Shown here: positions 24,425 through 32,982 of the stretch, piece by piece | Numbering within the stretch: position 1 is the first letter of the stretch | How the letters are laid out: each line of letters begins with the position of its first letter | Assembly (NCBI GenBank): GCA_902362435.1 | Contig: CABIWW010000008.1 | Span: 62,001 to 126,000 of the forward strand | DNA: 64,000 bases | Direction of reading: 5' to 3' | Source: Eubacteriaceae bacterium | GTDB lineage: Bacteria > Bacillota > Clostridia > Peptostreptococcales > Anaerovoracaceae | Notes under the pieces: model-generated | What the model was told of the DNA's origin: nothing | The model's input: the letters and a program-made list of their open reading frames with translations, nothing else | Databases searched by the model: none | Made by a program: the position numbers and the translations under genes

Positions 24425-24751
24425 ATGGCATCAAGCCCTGAAATTATAAGAAAACAGCGACAGGCACTGCAGCCTGAAAGAAAGAAAGTGGATGATAAAA
24501 ATGAAAAGATAGACACTTCAAAGATAGAGAAACCTTCCTGCCTTTCCAGTGAGGTGAGATTCTATGGTATCGCGGAGCTGGTGGAGATGCTGGGATGGAG
24601 CAGACATACGGTCCTGAAGCTGTTTGGAGATCCGGAATTCCCTGCAGTGGACTTCGGAAAAAGAAAAGTCGTGGAATCTCACGCACTGATCGAATATTTT
24701 TCCAGAAGGAGAACGAAAAAAGAGGAACGTTACTGGCGCATGAAGGCATAG
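24425..24751 (+). CDS. xis: Excisionase-like HTH protein
   Basis: A 108-residue basic protein. Its C-terminal half is a MerR/excisionase-type winged HTH (FYGIAELVEMLGWSRHTVLKL, then FPAVDFGKRKVVESHALIEYF). The ATG at 24425 is chosen because GGAAGGAGG precedes it; the open frame extends upstream into mazF without a ribosome site. Directly upstream of the integrase gene, it most likely directs the integrase towards excision. Confidence 0.78.
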   Translation: MASSPEIIRKQRQALQPERKKVDDKNEKIDTSKIEKPSCLSSEVRFYGIAELVEMLGWSRHTVLKLFGDPEFPAVDFGKRKVVESHALIEYFSRRRTKKEERYWRMKA

Positions 24752-24778
24752 TATAGTCAAGTCTGCGAATCGGAAAAT

Positions 24779-24817
24779 GGCACAGTGGATGATATTCTCC
24801 CTGTGCCGTATTATTTT
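24779..24817 (+). terminator. Hairpin between xis and int
   Basis: GGCACAG and CTGTGCC around 15 bases, followed by GTATTATTTT. It could limit read-through into int. Confidence 0.5.
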
Positions 24818-24846
24818 AACAGCAGCTGCAGACGTTACAGATAAAT

Positions 24847-26031
24847 ATGAAGAGAAGATACAGGAGACGACAGCAGATGAAAAAACAGAAGAAAGAAAAT
24901 GGATCGGGTACATTCCGGATCGTGAATGGGAAATATAACTACCGCTTTTTCTATATCGATGAATTCGGTGAGAAAAAGAGAAAATCGTTTTCAGGTGTGA
25001 CGAAGGATGAATGTCTGCAGCGGGCAGAAGAATTTCTGGAAAAACAGGAGAAAAGAGCCGCTGCCGTTGATCCGGACATAACGATACCGGAACTTCTGAG
25101 AAGGAAATATGAAGAAGATTATGCGATGAATTTTGTGGGCGAGCAGGGTTATGCGAGAAATCTCGGAGGGATCGCATTGCTTGAGCGGTCCGGGTTCGGA
25201 AAAATGCCGATTGTGGACATCACGGAAATGCAGATCAAAGCATTCCTTCGCAGCATGACGAAGTATTCGGACAGTGTGATAAAGAAAACATATCAGCAGC
25301 TCACGGCAGCATTCAAAGTGGCTGTGGAAAAGGGTGTCGTTGAGAGAAATCCGATGGATGCAAGTGATATACGAAGGCCGAAGTCATCAAAAAAGCATAA
25401 GGATGTAAGAGGTCTTACACAGGAGGAACAGGCACGCTTTCTGGAAGCTCTGAGAGATTTCAAGGTCCCGCGAAACCGCAACGAGTACAAGCTGCAGCTT
25501 CTGATCGAGTTGTACAGCGGGATGAGAATGGGAGAAATCAATGCATTGAAACCGGAAAATATAGATTTTGAAAATGGACTGATACATGTACGATCCACGG
25601 TATCAAGGGGACTGGAGTACAGGGTGTTCATCAAGGAAGGTGCCAAAACGGATGCAGGGGTAAGAGATATTCCAATCAATAAAGCCCTGGAACCTGTTCT
25701 GCAGGAGGCTATGGAGAGAAAGCGGAGAAATCCGCTCGGACTGGTATTCTACGATCATCTGAAGAATGATCTGATCACAACGAGTCAGGTGAACTGTTTC
25801 TTTCACCGTATCTGTAAAAAAGCAGGGATCAGTGTCAGAGGACAGCATGCTCTGAGACATACGTTCGCAACAAGGTGCATAGAGGCGGATGTTCCGCCGG
25901 TGGTATTAAAAAAGTGGCTGGGACATAAAGACATACATATGACACTGGATATCTATGCCGATGTATTCGACAGTATGCATAACAGTGCAATGGAAAAATT
26001 TGAAGGACATGTGCTGGACATAGGGTGTTGA
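24847..26031 (+). CDS. int: Tyrosine recombinase, ICE integrase
   Basis: This 394-residue integrase has an AP2-like arm-binding domain near the N-terminus (GSGTFRIVNGKYNYRFFY), a SAM-like core-binding domain (about 85-180), and the catalytic domain. Catalytic residues: Arg227 (SGMRMGE), His334 and Arg337 (HALRH), the GHKD His, and Tyr370 (DIYADV). All are intact. The start at 24847 is kept although ATG 24877 would also fit. It is the last gene of the element and reads outwards towards the presumed attachment site at 26,040-26,130. Confidence 0.95.
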   Translation: MKRRYRRRQQMKKQKKENGSGTFRIVNGKYNYRFFYIDEFGEKKRKSFSGVTKDECLQRAEEFLEKQEKRAAAVDPDITIPELLRRKYEEDYAMNFVGEQGYARNLGGIALLERSGFGKMPIVDITEMQIKAFLRSMTKYSDSVIKKTYQQLTAAFKVAVEKGVVERNPMDASDIRRPKSSKKHKDVRGLTQEEQARFLEALRDFKVPRNRNEYKLQLLIELYSGMRMGEINALKPENIDFENGLIHVRSTVSRGLEYRVFIKEGAKTDAGVRDIPINKALEPVLQEAMERKRRNPLGLVFYDHLKNDLITTSQVNCFFHRICKKAGISVRGQHALRHTFATRCIEADVPPVVLKKWLGHKDIHMTLDIYADVFDSMHNSAMEKFEGHVLDIGC

Positions 26032-26106
26032 ATAAAAGCTGAGAATGCGTTGGTTTCAATGGATACAGCCTTTTGGTTCGCACGATCCCCGCAACCAAGA
26101 AATCAC
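26032..26106. other. Presumed right attachment-site region of the ICE
   Basis: Immediately after int, this stretch contains the tRNA-3'-end-like string CCCCGCAACCA followed by a terminator, as if the 3' end of a host gene had been carried. The upstream T-arm does not match a real tRNA. The left end of the element is outside the window, so no direct repeat can be confirmed. Confidence 0.35.
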
Positions 26107-26134
26107 ACCCGAGGCATTTTGCCTCGGGTCTTTT
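26107..26134 (+). terminator. Terminator at the ICE right end
   Basis: Perfect 10-base arms ACCCGAGGCA and TGCCTCGGGT with a 3-base loop, then CTTTT. Confidence 0.88.
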
Positions 26135-26535
26135 AATTTCAACGTATCCCAGCGATTGCAACGGTTTCGGCGATCTGCCACCGGTGCAGGTGAGTGCAGC
26201 CAGATGCACTCAGATAGCATTAAAACCGGTCTATGTCCAACTGCGGTTGGACATAAAAATAAAATCCATATAATATTGGTTCTATGGGAAGAGGTGGAAT
26301 TCTATAAACAGATCGCCGTTATTGGAGTAAAAACCCGACTGAAAAGATATCCTGCATTCAGAAAGTGTTTATGGGAGTTGGAATCGTGTGCCTCTGCCTT
26401 ACGGTAATTATGGTAGTGATCCTTTGTAGCTGTGCATAATGCAAGGAAAAGGTGTAAAATTCAGGTGGGATTGTTGAGGGGTCAGAGTTATTGGTTTTGT
26501 TCCCTTATTTCAGATACATGATTTAGGAGATGAAT
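26135..26535. other. Intergenic region without a convincing gene, one hairpin
   Basis: About 400 bases. A perfect 10-base-arm hairpin (TATGTCCAAC / GTTGGACATA, 26232-26255) followed by A/T is the only clear structure. A 22-codon hydrophobic ORF at 26371-26439 lacks a ribosome site. Probably junction DNA next to the ICE. Confidence 0.5.
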
Positions 26536-27096
26536 ATGGAGAATATATTTAAAGACATCATGGAAAGTGTATATGCAGAATTGAAGCCTTTGGGATATAA
26601 GAAAGATGGTCAGAATTTTAGACTTTTCCAGGAGGATGGATTGTGCAAGATCATAAATTTCCAGCGCGACAGATGGAATACGAAAGAGTCCATAGCTTTC
26701 ACGATGAATACAGGCATCTATTTTGAAAAAGACGTATCTATCCAAAATAAAAAATTTAAAGAATATGAATGTCTCATAAGAAACAGATTGCTTTCTGATA
26801 AATGGTGGCACATCGATGCAGATGCTGACTGCGATGCGGTAAAGGAGGATGTAGTCGGATCCCTGGATCTGGTGCAGGAATACTTTAATGAGTTTAAAAG
26901 CAGGGAAGAGACTATAAAAAGAATTTTAAATAATGAAGCGCAGCAGTATTCAGATACGATAGTCATGAAGTATGATACTGCAAAAATGTTAGCGGATATG
27001 GGGTATGAGCGAGAGGTATATGATCGGATAAAAGATACTGATCCGAAATATAAATTCCTGTTTGAACTGGCAGAAGAATTAAGATCGAGGGTGTGA
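26536..27096 (+). CDS. DUF4304 domain protein
   Basis: A 186-residue soluble protein. The first 130 residues follow the DUF4304 pattern (LKPLGYKKDGQNFRLF, CKIINFQRDRW, AFTMNTGIYF), a family of unknown function found in many bacteria, often as single genes near mobile DNA. The C-terminal 60 residues are helical. The ATG at 26536 is preferred over 26530 because AGGAG at 26525-26529 is then 6 bases away. It stands alone between the ICE end and a 430-base gap. Confidence 0.75.
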   Translation: MENIFKDIMESVYAELKPLGYKKDGQNFRLFQEDGLCKIINFQRDRWNTKESIAFTMNTGIYFEKDVSIQNKKFKEYECLIRNRLLSDKWWHIDADADCDAVKEDVVGSLDLVQEYFNEFKSREETIKRILNNEAQQYSDTIVMKYDTAKMLADMGYEREVYDRIKDTDPKYKFLFELAEELRSRV

Positions 27097-27525
27097 TCCC
27101 GGTGTGGATGCCTTATTATCATGTATATGAATATTTCCGGTTCCTCGTCATCATTTGTGTAGAAAAAGGCTTTCGCGGACGTGAATACACATCGGGGTGA
27201 TTTTTTGTGCAATTTAGAGTGAAGAGGCTTTTCATCTGCACAAGAATTTTGCTGTAAAAGTGAAAAATGGCGATTTGCAGGCGATTTTGCGGCAGAAATC
27301 ACAATATATGGAAAAAATATGTGTAATGTTTTTTTCAAGGGTGCTCATATTACACATTTGTAGCGCCGTTTGTGCAATATTTTTTGGATCGTTGCGATCA
27401 TACACAAAACCGGATACCATTTTATTGTCGAACAATTATTATCGAACAAATTATTATTGAACAAACAGTAAGCAGTATGTATTATTATAGATAAAGATTT
27501 AAATCGAGCGGTAAGTAGATGTCAC
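27097..27525. other. 430-base AT-rich intergenic region with short tandem repeats
   Basis: There is no convincing gene. At 27424-27463 a unit close to TTATTATCGAACAA is repeated about three times. A predicted promoter (TTGAAC 27457-27462, TATTAT 27480-27485, spacing 17) at the end drives the next gene, and its -35 lies in the last repeat. Confidence 0.5.
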
Positions 27526-27846
27526 ATGAAAGTAGAACAGTTTGTAATGGCGTACGGAGTGGAACAGGACAGGATACGGGCAATGCTCCCGGATGGGTTT
27601 GTATCGCTTCGACCGGCTGAGACTATAAATGAGAAAAAGGAGTTCTGCGACTGCGAATTTGCATGGACTTTTTCTGAAAGGGATGCACATGGCGTAAGCA
27701 TCGGAAAGACGCTCCCTGCATTTGAAGAGGAACAGAAGACTCGTTATGAAAAGCAGGATTTTACACCTGAAAATGCTGCAGCGATACCATGCAGACAGGT
27801 GCTCGGATCATATATAGTCAAATTTGAAAGAACTGAAAAGAAATGA
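27526..27846 (+). CDS. Short hypothetical protein, possibly an internally deleted version of a larger family
   Basis: A 106-residue protein with no membrane segment. The N-terminal FVMAYGVEQDRIRAMLPDGF and the C-terminal half (KKEFCDCEFAW, AAAIPCRQVLGSYIVKF) both resemble ends of a longer clostridial protein as I recall it, with the middle (roughly 90 residues) absent and the join near residue 29 (SLRPAE). If so, this is an in-frame deletion. There is no clear Shine-Dalgarno site before the ATG. It ends 12 bases before the flavodoxin-like gene and shares its promoter. Function unknown. Confidence 0.5.
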   Translation: MKVEQFVMAYGVEQDRIRAMLPDGFVSLRPAETINEKKEFCDCEFAWTFSERDAHGVSIGKTLPAFEEEQKTRYEKQDFTPENAAAIPCRQVLGSYIVKFERTEKK

Positions 27847-27858
27847 GGGGTGAAGTTA

Positions 27859-28479
27859 ATGAAGGTACTGATGCTGAACGGAAGTTCGAATAAAAAAGGA
27901 AACACGAATCTGGCTCTTGAGGAGATCGGAAAGCAACTCGAGAATGAAGGGCTGGAGTACGAGATATTCCAGATGGGCGGAAATCCCGTCAGGGACTGCA
28001 TAGGCTGCGGGATGTGTTCGGACAAAGGATGCACGTTCGATGATGACAAGGTCAATGAGTTCGTCGCAAAAGCGAAAGCAGCGGACGGCTTTATTTTCGG
28101 AACTCCGGTGTATTATGCACATCCCAGCGGCAGAGTGCTTTCGTTCCTCGACAGAGTATTCTTCAGCAGCGGCGCGAACTTTGCATTCAAACCGGGTGCG
28201 TCGATCGCGATCGCAAGAAGAGGAGGAACGACGGCATCGTTCGATGTGATGAATAAATATTTCGGGATATCTCAGATGCCTGTCGTAGGATCCACGTACT
28301 GGAACATAGCACACGGCTGTCTGCCGGGCGAAGCGGCTCAGGATGCTGAAGGCCTGCAGACGATGCGTAACCTTGCGAGAAATATGGCGTGGATGATAAA
28401 ATCCCTCAAAGCCGCCGAGGCAGCGGGCGTGCAGCTGCCTCAGACAGAGGACGGCAGTCGCACTAATTTCATAAGGTGA
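27859..28479 (+). CDS. NADPH-dependent FMN reductase / flavodoxin-like protein
   Basis: A 206-residue flavoprotein of the iron-sulfur flavoprotein/FMN reductase group. It has the FMN phosphate loop (LNGSSNKKGNTNLAL, residues 6-20), a Cys-containing segment CIGCGMCSDKGC (about 48-59) that could bind metal or an iron-sulfur cluster, and GTPVYYAHPSG (about 81-91) contacting the flavin ring. The ATG at 27859 is chosen for GAGGGGTGA upstream. It probably reduces quinones, nitro-compounds or metal complexes in the cytoplasm. It is cotranscribed with the short gene before it and is followed by a terminator hairpin. Confidence 0.85.
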   Translation: MKVLMLNGSSNKKGNTNLALEEIGKQLENEGLEYEIFQMGGNPVRDCIGCGMCSDKGCTFDDDKVNEFVAKAKAADGFIFGTPVYYAHPSGRVLSFLDRVFFSSGANFAFKPGASIAIARRGGTTASFDVMNKYFGISQMPVVGSTYWNIAHGCLPGEAAQDAEGLQTMRNLARNMAWMIKSLKAAEAAGVQLPQTEDGSRTNFIR

Positions 28480-28488
28480 CCGATTCAC

Positions 28489-28529
28489 AAAACCCTCACT
28501 GCAGCATATCTGTAATGCAGGAGGGTTTT
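28489..28529 (+). terminator. Terminator hairpin whose 3' arm carries the holin ribosome site
   Basis: AAAACCCTC (28489-28497) pairs with GAGGGTTTT (28521-28529), continued by CTGCA (28499-28503) with TGCAG (28516-28520). The Shine-Dalgarno AGGAGGG (28519-28525) lies in the 3' arm, 8 bases before the holin ATG. The same hairpin can thus end upstream transcription and hide the holin start in read-through RNA. Confidence 0.75.
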
Positions 28530-28533
28530 TATT

Positions 28534-28824
28534 ATGGACAAAGAATTTTCTAAAGCAGTCATAAGGCTCGTGGTAACAGCCTTTTTACTGATAAATGCAT
28601 TACTGACGGCTAAAGGCGTCAATCCGATACCGCTGGATGAATCACAGGTGACCGATATAGCGTCCCAAGTGGCTGCGGTGGCCGCGTGCGTCTGGGTGTG
28701 GTGGAAAAACAATAACGTGACGAACTCGGCGAGGTATGCGCAGCAGTCTCTCAAGGTGCTGAAAGGCAGTCATATAGACGACGGAGAAGAGGAAAGTGAA
28801 GAGACCGAAGAGAGCGAGCTGTGA
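28534..28824 (+). CDS. SPP1-type phage holin
   Basis: The 96-residue protein has two hydrophobic helices (about 7-27 and 40-62), the short inter-helix NPIPLDESQV, the WWKNNN motif after the second helix, and an acidic C-terminus. This is the SPP1 holin pattern. Holins permeabilise the membrane and release the endolysin. The gene is followed after 12 bases by a peptidoglycan hydrolase, so the pair forms a lysis cassette. No other phage gene is nearby; it may be a domesticated cassette for release of proteins, as with TcdE-like holins, or a prophage remnant. Confidence 0.82.
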   Translation: MDKEFSKAVIRLVVTAFLLINALLTAKGVNPIPLDESQVTDIASQVAAVAACVWVWWKNNNVTNSARYAQQSLKVLKGSHIDDGEEESEETEESEL

Positions 28825-28842
28825 GGAAACGGAGGGATGGAT

Positions 28843-29583
28843 ATGCTTACGGTGAGACAGTATCAGATGGATCTGAAGCACTACTACGGATATTATTCGG
28901 GAGCGGCAGACGGGATAAACGGAGCCGGGACGACGGCGGCCGTGAGAGCTTTCCAGCGCGGACACAGCATCTTTGCAGACGGGATATACGGGCCTAAGAC
29001 GGATGCCAGGCTGGTTTCGGCCGTGATGTCTCTGCAGAGCAAAGTCGGCGTGAAGCAGGACGGCGTGATCGGACCGAACACTGTAGCTGCGATAAAGAAG
29101 ATACAGCAGAAATACGGACTGACGGCAGACGGGATCGCGGGAACGAAGACGTTTGAAAAGCTGAACGCGGCATCTTCAGGAAGCTCGGGCGCTTCATCAG
29201 GCAGCGCATCTTCAGGGTCATGGAAAGGCTCCGCGCACTTTACGAAGCAGGAGTTCGTATGCAGATGCGGAGGCAAATACTGCAACGGCTATCCGGCTGA
29301 TGTCAGCGCGCGGCTCGTGAGCATCCTGGAAAGTCTGCGGTCGTATTACGGAAAGCCGATAACGATAACGTCGGGCCTCCGGTGCACGCGGCACAATGCA
29401 CTTGTAGGCGGTGTATCGAATTCTGCGCACAAATACGGAAAAGCTGCAGACATTTTTATTCCGGGCATATGCAGCACGGCTGAAGGCCGCAGGCAGGTCG
29501 TGGCGAAGGCGTATGCGCTCGGAGCGGCATATTCGTATGCAAACACAAAAGGCATGGGCAATGTGGTGCACATTAATGTGTAA
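28843..29583 (+). CDS. Endolysin-like peptidase with two peptidoglycan-binding domains and an M15 domain
   Basis: A 246-residue protein. It has two PG_binding_1 repeats (about 1-55 and 58-108; ADGINGAGTTAAVRAFQ, QDGVIGPNTVAAIKKIQ), a Gly/Ser-rich linker (about 110-125), and an M15_3-type D-Ala-D-Ala carboxypeptidase-like domain (about 130-246) with zinc ligands in SGLRCTRHN, SAHKYGKAADIF and VVHINV. There is no signal peptide, so export would need the holin. The ATG at 28843 is preferred to 28837 because GGAGG is then 7 bases away. Confidence 0.87.
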   Translation: MLTVRQYQMDLKHYYGYYSGAADGINGAGTTAAVRAFQRGHSIFADGIYGPKTDARLVSAVMSLQSKVGVKQDGVIGPNTVAAIKKIQQKYGLTADGIAGTKTFEKLNAASSGSSGASSGSASSGSWKGSAHFTKQEFVCRCGGKYCNGYPADVSARLVSILESLRSYYGKPITITSGLRCTRHNALVGGVSNSAHKYGKAADIFIPGICSTAEGRRQVVAKAYALGAAYSYANTKGMGNVVHINV

Positions 29584-29598
29584 TGTGCATAAATTCCC

Positions 29599-29627
29599 TT
29601 GACTTTGCAGCACCTACACGATAAAAT
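29599..29627 (+). promoter_or_regulatory. Promoter of the ileS T-box leader
   Basis: TTGACT (29599-29604) and TAAAAT (29622-29627), spacing 17. Confidence 0.75.
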
Positions 29628-29634
29628 TACAGAA

Positions 29635-29852
29635 GTATAAAAATCAAAACTGAGGCTGTGATGAAGACAGTAACCCCGCATAATAACCTTACAGAGAGAT
29701 GCATTTTAGCTGAGAGTGCATCGGTGAAGCGGATCGTGAAAATCACTTCGGAGCCCGACACTTTAAGAGAGACGGGATGATGGTCCCGTAACTAGGGTGG
29801 TACCGCGGTTTATTATCGTCCCTAACATCAGCTGTTGGGGGCGTTTTATTTT
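29635..29852 (+). promoter_or_regulatory. T-box riboswitch, isoleucine specifier
   Basis: Stem I contains GATGAAGACAGTAA and AGAGAG. The specifier ATC (29742-29744) is followed by A and CTTC, which pairs with GAAG on the 5' side. The antiterminator T-box AGGGTGGTACCGCGG is at 29794-29808. The terminator CGTCCCTAAC/GTTGGGGGCG with a T-run is at 29817-29852. Uncharged tRNA-Ile would favour read-through into ileS. Confidence 0.93.
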
Positions 29853-29868
29853 GAAAGGAATGCAAAAG

Positions 29869-32800
29869 ATGATCAAAAATTTATCTGAAAAACCTATCGC
29901 CGAGCTTCAGATGGAGCAGGCTGAAAACTGGGAAAAAGAAGATCTGTTAGGCAAATGTGTCAGCACGAGAGAAGGCAAGCCGTCGTTCATATTCTATGAG
30001 GGACCTCCTACTGCAAACGGCAGACCGGGAATACACCATGTCATAGCAAGAACGCTCAAGGACTCGGTGTGCAGATACAAGACCATGCAGGGTTTTGCAG
30101 TAAAGCGTAAGGCAGGATGGGATACTCACGGACTGCCTGTAGAGATAGAGGTCGAAAAACAGCTCAAGATGAGCGGTAAACAGGATATCGAGAAATACGG
30201 TATCAGGGAATTCAATGAAAAGTGCAAGGAATCGGTGTTCACATATGAAAGCATGTGGAGACAGATGACGAAGAGGATGGGATACCTGATCGATCTGGAT
30301 CACCCGTATATCACTCTCGACAACAACTACATCGAGACCGGCTGGTGGATAATCAAGGAATTCTTCAAGGCAGGACTCGTATACGAAGGTCACAAGATCC
30401 TTCCATATTGCCCTAGATGCGGAACAGGACTGGCTTCACACGAAGTTGCACAGGGATACAAGGAGATCAAGGTAAACACTATAACTGCAAAGTTCAAGAG
30501 AAAGGATGCAGACGAATACTTCCTCGCATGGACGACTACACCGTGGACGCTCGCTTCGAACGTTGCGCTGACAGTAGGTCCTGATGTTGACTACATCAAA
30601 GTAAAGATGACAGCAGGTGACGAAGAGGGCAATGTGTTCTATGTTGCAAAGGTCCTTGCGGACAAAGTCCTCGGAGAAGGCAATTATGAGATCCTTGAGG
30701 AAATGAAGGGCAAAGATCTCGAGTACGTGGAATATGAACAGCTCATGCCGTTCATCACTCCTGACAAGAAAGCATTCTTCGTTACATGCGCAGACTACGT
30801 AACTATCGAAGACGGTACAGGTATCGTACACACTGCACCTGCTTTCGGTGAAGATGACTACAACACAGGCAGGAGATATGATCTTCCTGTAGTGAATCCT
30901 GTAGATGAACAGGGCAAATACACAGATACTCCGTGGAAGGGCAGATTCGTAATGGAAGACGGCCTTGACATAGATATCATAAAGTGGCTCGCAGCAGAGA
31001 ACAAGATCTATGCGAAGGAAAAGATGGAGCACAACTATCCGCACTGCTGGAGATGCGGCACTCCGCTCCTTTACTATGCTAAGCCTAGCTGGTATATAGA
31101 AATGACAAAGCTCAAGGATCAGCTCGTTGCAAACAACAACACGGTCAACTGGTTCCCTGATTTCGTAGGAGAAAAGAGATTCGGAAACTGGCTCGAAAAC
31201 GTCAACGACTGGGCGATATCCAGAAACAGATACTGGGGAACACCGATCCCTATCTGGAGATGTGAATGCGGCCATCTGGAATGCATAGGCAGCAGAGCTG
31301 AACTTGTTGAAAAAGCTCAGGAAAACATCACTGAGGACATCGAACTGCACAGACCGTATGTTGACGACGTGCATCTTACATGCCCTCACTGCGGCAAGAC
31401 GATGACGAGAATACCGGAAGTAATGGACTGCTGGTTCGACAGCGGAGCAATGCCGTTCGCACAGCAGCACTATCCGTTTGAAAACAGCGAGAACTTCGAT
31501 GAAGAGCTGTTCCCGGCTGATTTCATATGCGAAGGTATAGACCAGACCAGAGGATGGTTCTACTCGCTGATGGCTATATCCACATTCATCAAGGGCAGAG
31601 CGCCATACAAGAATGTTCTCGTAAATGACCTGATCCTGGACAAGAACGGCAAGAAGATGAGCAAGTCCAAGGGCAACACGGTAGACCCGTTCGAACTGTT
31701 CGACAAGTACGGCGCAGATGCGACAAGATGGTACCTGCTCCACGTGTCACCGGCATGGTCACCGACGAAATTCGATGAAGACGGACTGATCGAAGTAGTC
31801 AGCAAGTTCTTCGGAACACTGAAGAACGTATACAACTTCTTCGCACTTTATTCGAACCAGGACGGAATAGATCCTGCTTCGATCGAGATCGCGTACGATC
31901 AGAGACCTGAGCTTGACAGATGGGTCATCTCGAAGTACAACAACCTGATCAAAGAAGTGACTGACGACATGGACAGATACGATCACATGAAATCGGTAAG
32001 AAAGATACAGGAATTCGTCAATGAGGATCTGTCGAACTGGTACATCAGAAGAGCAAGAAGAAGATTCTGGGGCGAAGAACTCAACGATGACAAGAAAGCG
32101 GTATATGCAACTACTTACGAAGTGCTCGTAGGTCTTGCCAAGATGATAGCTCCGTTCGCACCGTTCATTTCAGATGAGATCTATCAGAACCTGACAGGCG
32201 AGGAATCAGTTCATCTTGCATACTTCCCTGTGGCAGACGAGAGCCTCATCGATGAAAAGGTAGAGGAGAGGATGGACCTCGTAAGAACTCTTGTAGGACT
32301 CGGAAGAGGAACCAGAGAGAAAGAGAGGATCAAGGTAAGACAGCCGCTCGCAGAGATCCTCGTTGCAGGCAAATATCAGGCTGTGATAGACGATCTGGCT
32401 CCGCTGATCATGGAAGAGCTGAACGTGAAGAAAGTAGTGTTCGAGAGCAAGCTCGACGAATACATGAACTATGCGCTCAAGCCTAACTTCAAGGTCGCAG
32501 GCCCGATGCTCGGAAAGAACATCAAGGCATTCGGCGGTGCACTGGCAAAGGCTGATCCGGCAGAGACTGTTGCAAAGCTCGAGGCAGACGGAAAGATCAA
32601 CATGGAGATCGGCGGCGAGACGGTCGAGATCACAAAGGATATGGTCGATGTGAAGATATCCGCGAAGGACGGCTTTGCAGTAGCTATGGAAAACAACGTG
32701 TTCACTATTTTAGAGACGACTCTGACGCCTGCGCTCATCAGCGAGGGTCTCGCAAGAGAGATCGTTTCAAAGGTTCAGCAGCTCAGAAAGCAGAACGATT

Positions 32801-32982
32801 ACGAGATGATGGACAACATCAGGATCTTTGTCGATGCGGACGAGGACGTTGCTGCAGCTATCGATGCGTACAGAGATTATATAATGAAGGAAACTCTGGC
32901 TGTTGCAGTTGAAAGCAAGGCAGGTATCGACACATGCGACATCAACGGACACAAGACAGGACTTGATGTGGAGAGAGTTTAA
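29869..32982 (+). CDS. ileS: Isoleucyl-tRNA synthetase (IleS2 type)
   Basis: The 1,037-residue class I synthetase charges tRNA-Ile. The HIGH region reads GRPGIHHV (about 48-55), the editing domain follows, and KMSKSKGN lies near 596-603, then the anticodon-binding domain. Length and the GRPGIHH form match the IleS2 (eukaryote/archaea-like) branch rather than the roughly 930-residue IleS1. The family is known for low mupirocin susceptibility. The ATG at 29869 is chosen because AAAGGAA is 8 bases upstream and the upstream extension lies in the T-box. The stop overlaps rlmN by one base. Confidence 0.96.
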   Translation: MIKNLSEKPIAELQMEQAENWEKEDLLGKCVSTREGKPSFIFYEGPPTANGRPGIHHVIARTLKDSVCRYKTMQGFAVKRKAGWDTHGLPVEIEVEKQLKMSGKQDIEKYGIREFNEKCKESVFTYESMWRQMTKRMGYLIDLDHPYITLDNNYIETGWWIIKEFFKAGLVYEGHKILPYCPRCGTGLASHEVAQGYKEIKVNTITAKFKRKDADEYFLAWTTTPWTLASNVALTVGPDVDYIKVKMTAGDEEGNVFYVAKVLADKVLGEGNYEILEEMKGKDLEYVEYEQLMPFITPDKKAFFVTCADYVTIEDGTGIVHTAPAFGEDDYNTGRRYDLPVVNPVDEQGKYTDTPWKGRFVMEDGLDIDIIKWLAAENKIYAKEKMEHNYPHCWRCGTPLLYYAKPSWYIEMTKLKDQLVANNNTVNWFPDFVGEKRFGNWLENVNDWAISRNRYWGTPIPIWRCECGHLECIGSRAELVEKAQENITEDIELHRPYVDDVHLTCPHCGKTMTRIPEVMDCWFDSGAMPFAQQHYPFENSENFDEELFPADFICEGIDQTRGWFYSLMAISTFIKGRAPYKNVLVNDLILDKNGKKMSKSKGNTVDPFELFDKYGADATRWYLLHVSPAWSPTKFDEDGLIEVVSKFFGTLKNVYNFFALYSNQDGIDPASIEIAYDQRPELDRWVISKYNNLIKEVTDDMDRYDHMKSVRKIQEFVNEDLSNWYIRRARRRFWGEELNDDKKAVYATTYEVLVGLAKMIAPFAPFISDEIYQNLTGEESVHLAYFPVADESLIDEKVEERMDLVRTLVGLGRGTREKERIKVRQPLAEILVAGKYQAVIDDLAPLIMEELNVKKVVFESKLDEYMNYALKPNFKVAGPMLGKNIKAFGGALAKADPAETVAKLEADGKINMEIGGETVEITKDMVDVKISAKDGFAVAMENNVFTILETTLTPALISEGLAREIVSKVQQLRKQNDYEMMDNIRIFVDADEDVAAAIDAYRDYIMKETLAVAVESKAGIDTCDINGHKTGLDVERV

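Noticed and set aside
26040..26106. tRNA gene after int
   Set aside because: Only the CCCCGCAACCA tail fits; no cloverleaf, D-arm or anticodon arm can be drawn, and the T-loop has extra bases.
26371..26439. 22-codon hydrophobic ORF resembling a small membrane toxin
   Set aside because: No ribosome site, promoter or antisense partner is seen; length is within chance.
27424..27463. Short AT-rich tandem repeats that could look like a CRISPR array
   Set aside because: Units are about 14 bases, directly adjacent and without spacers; no cas gene is present.
29797..29868. Upstream start for ileS
   Set aside because: It lies within the T-box antiterminator and terminator, which must stay untranslated to work.
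30436..31743. 435-codon minus-strand ORF opposite ileS
   Set aside because: Arises from codon bias of ileS on the other strand; the composition is unlike a protein and no ribosome site exists.
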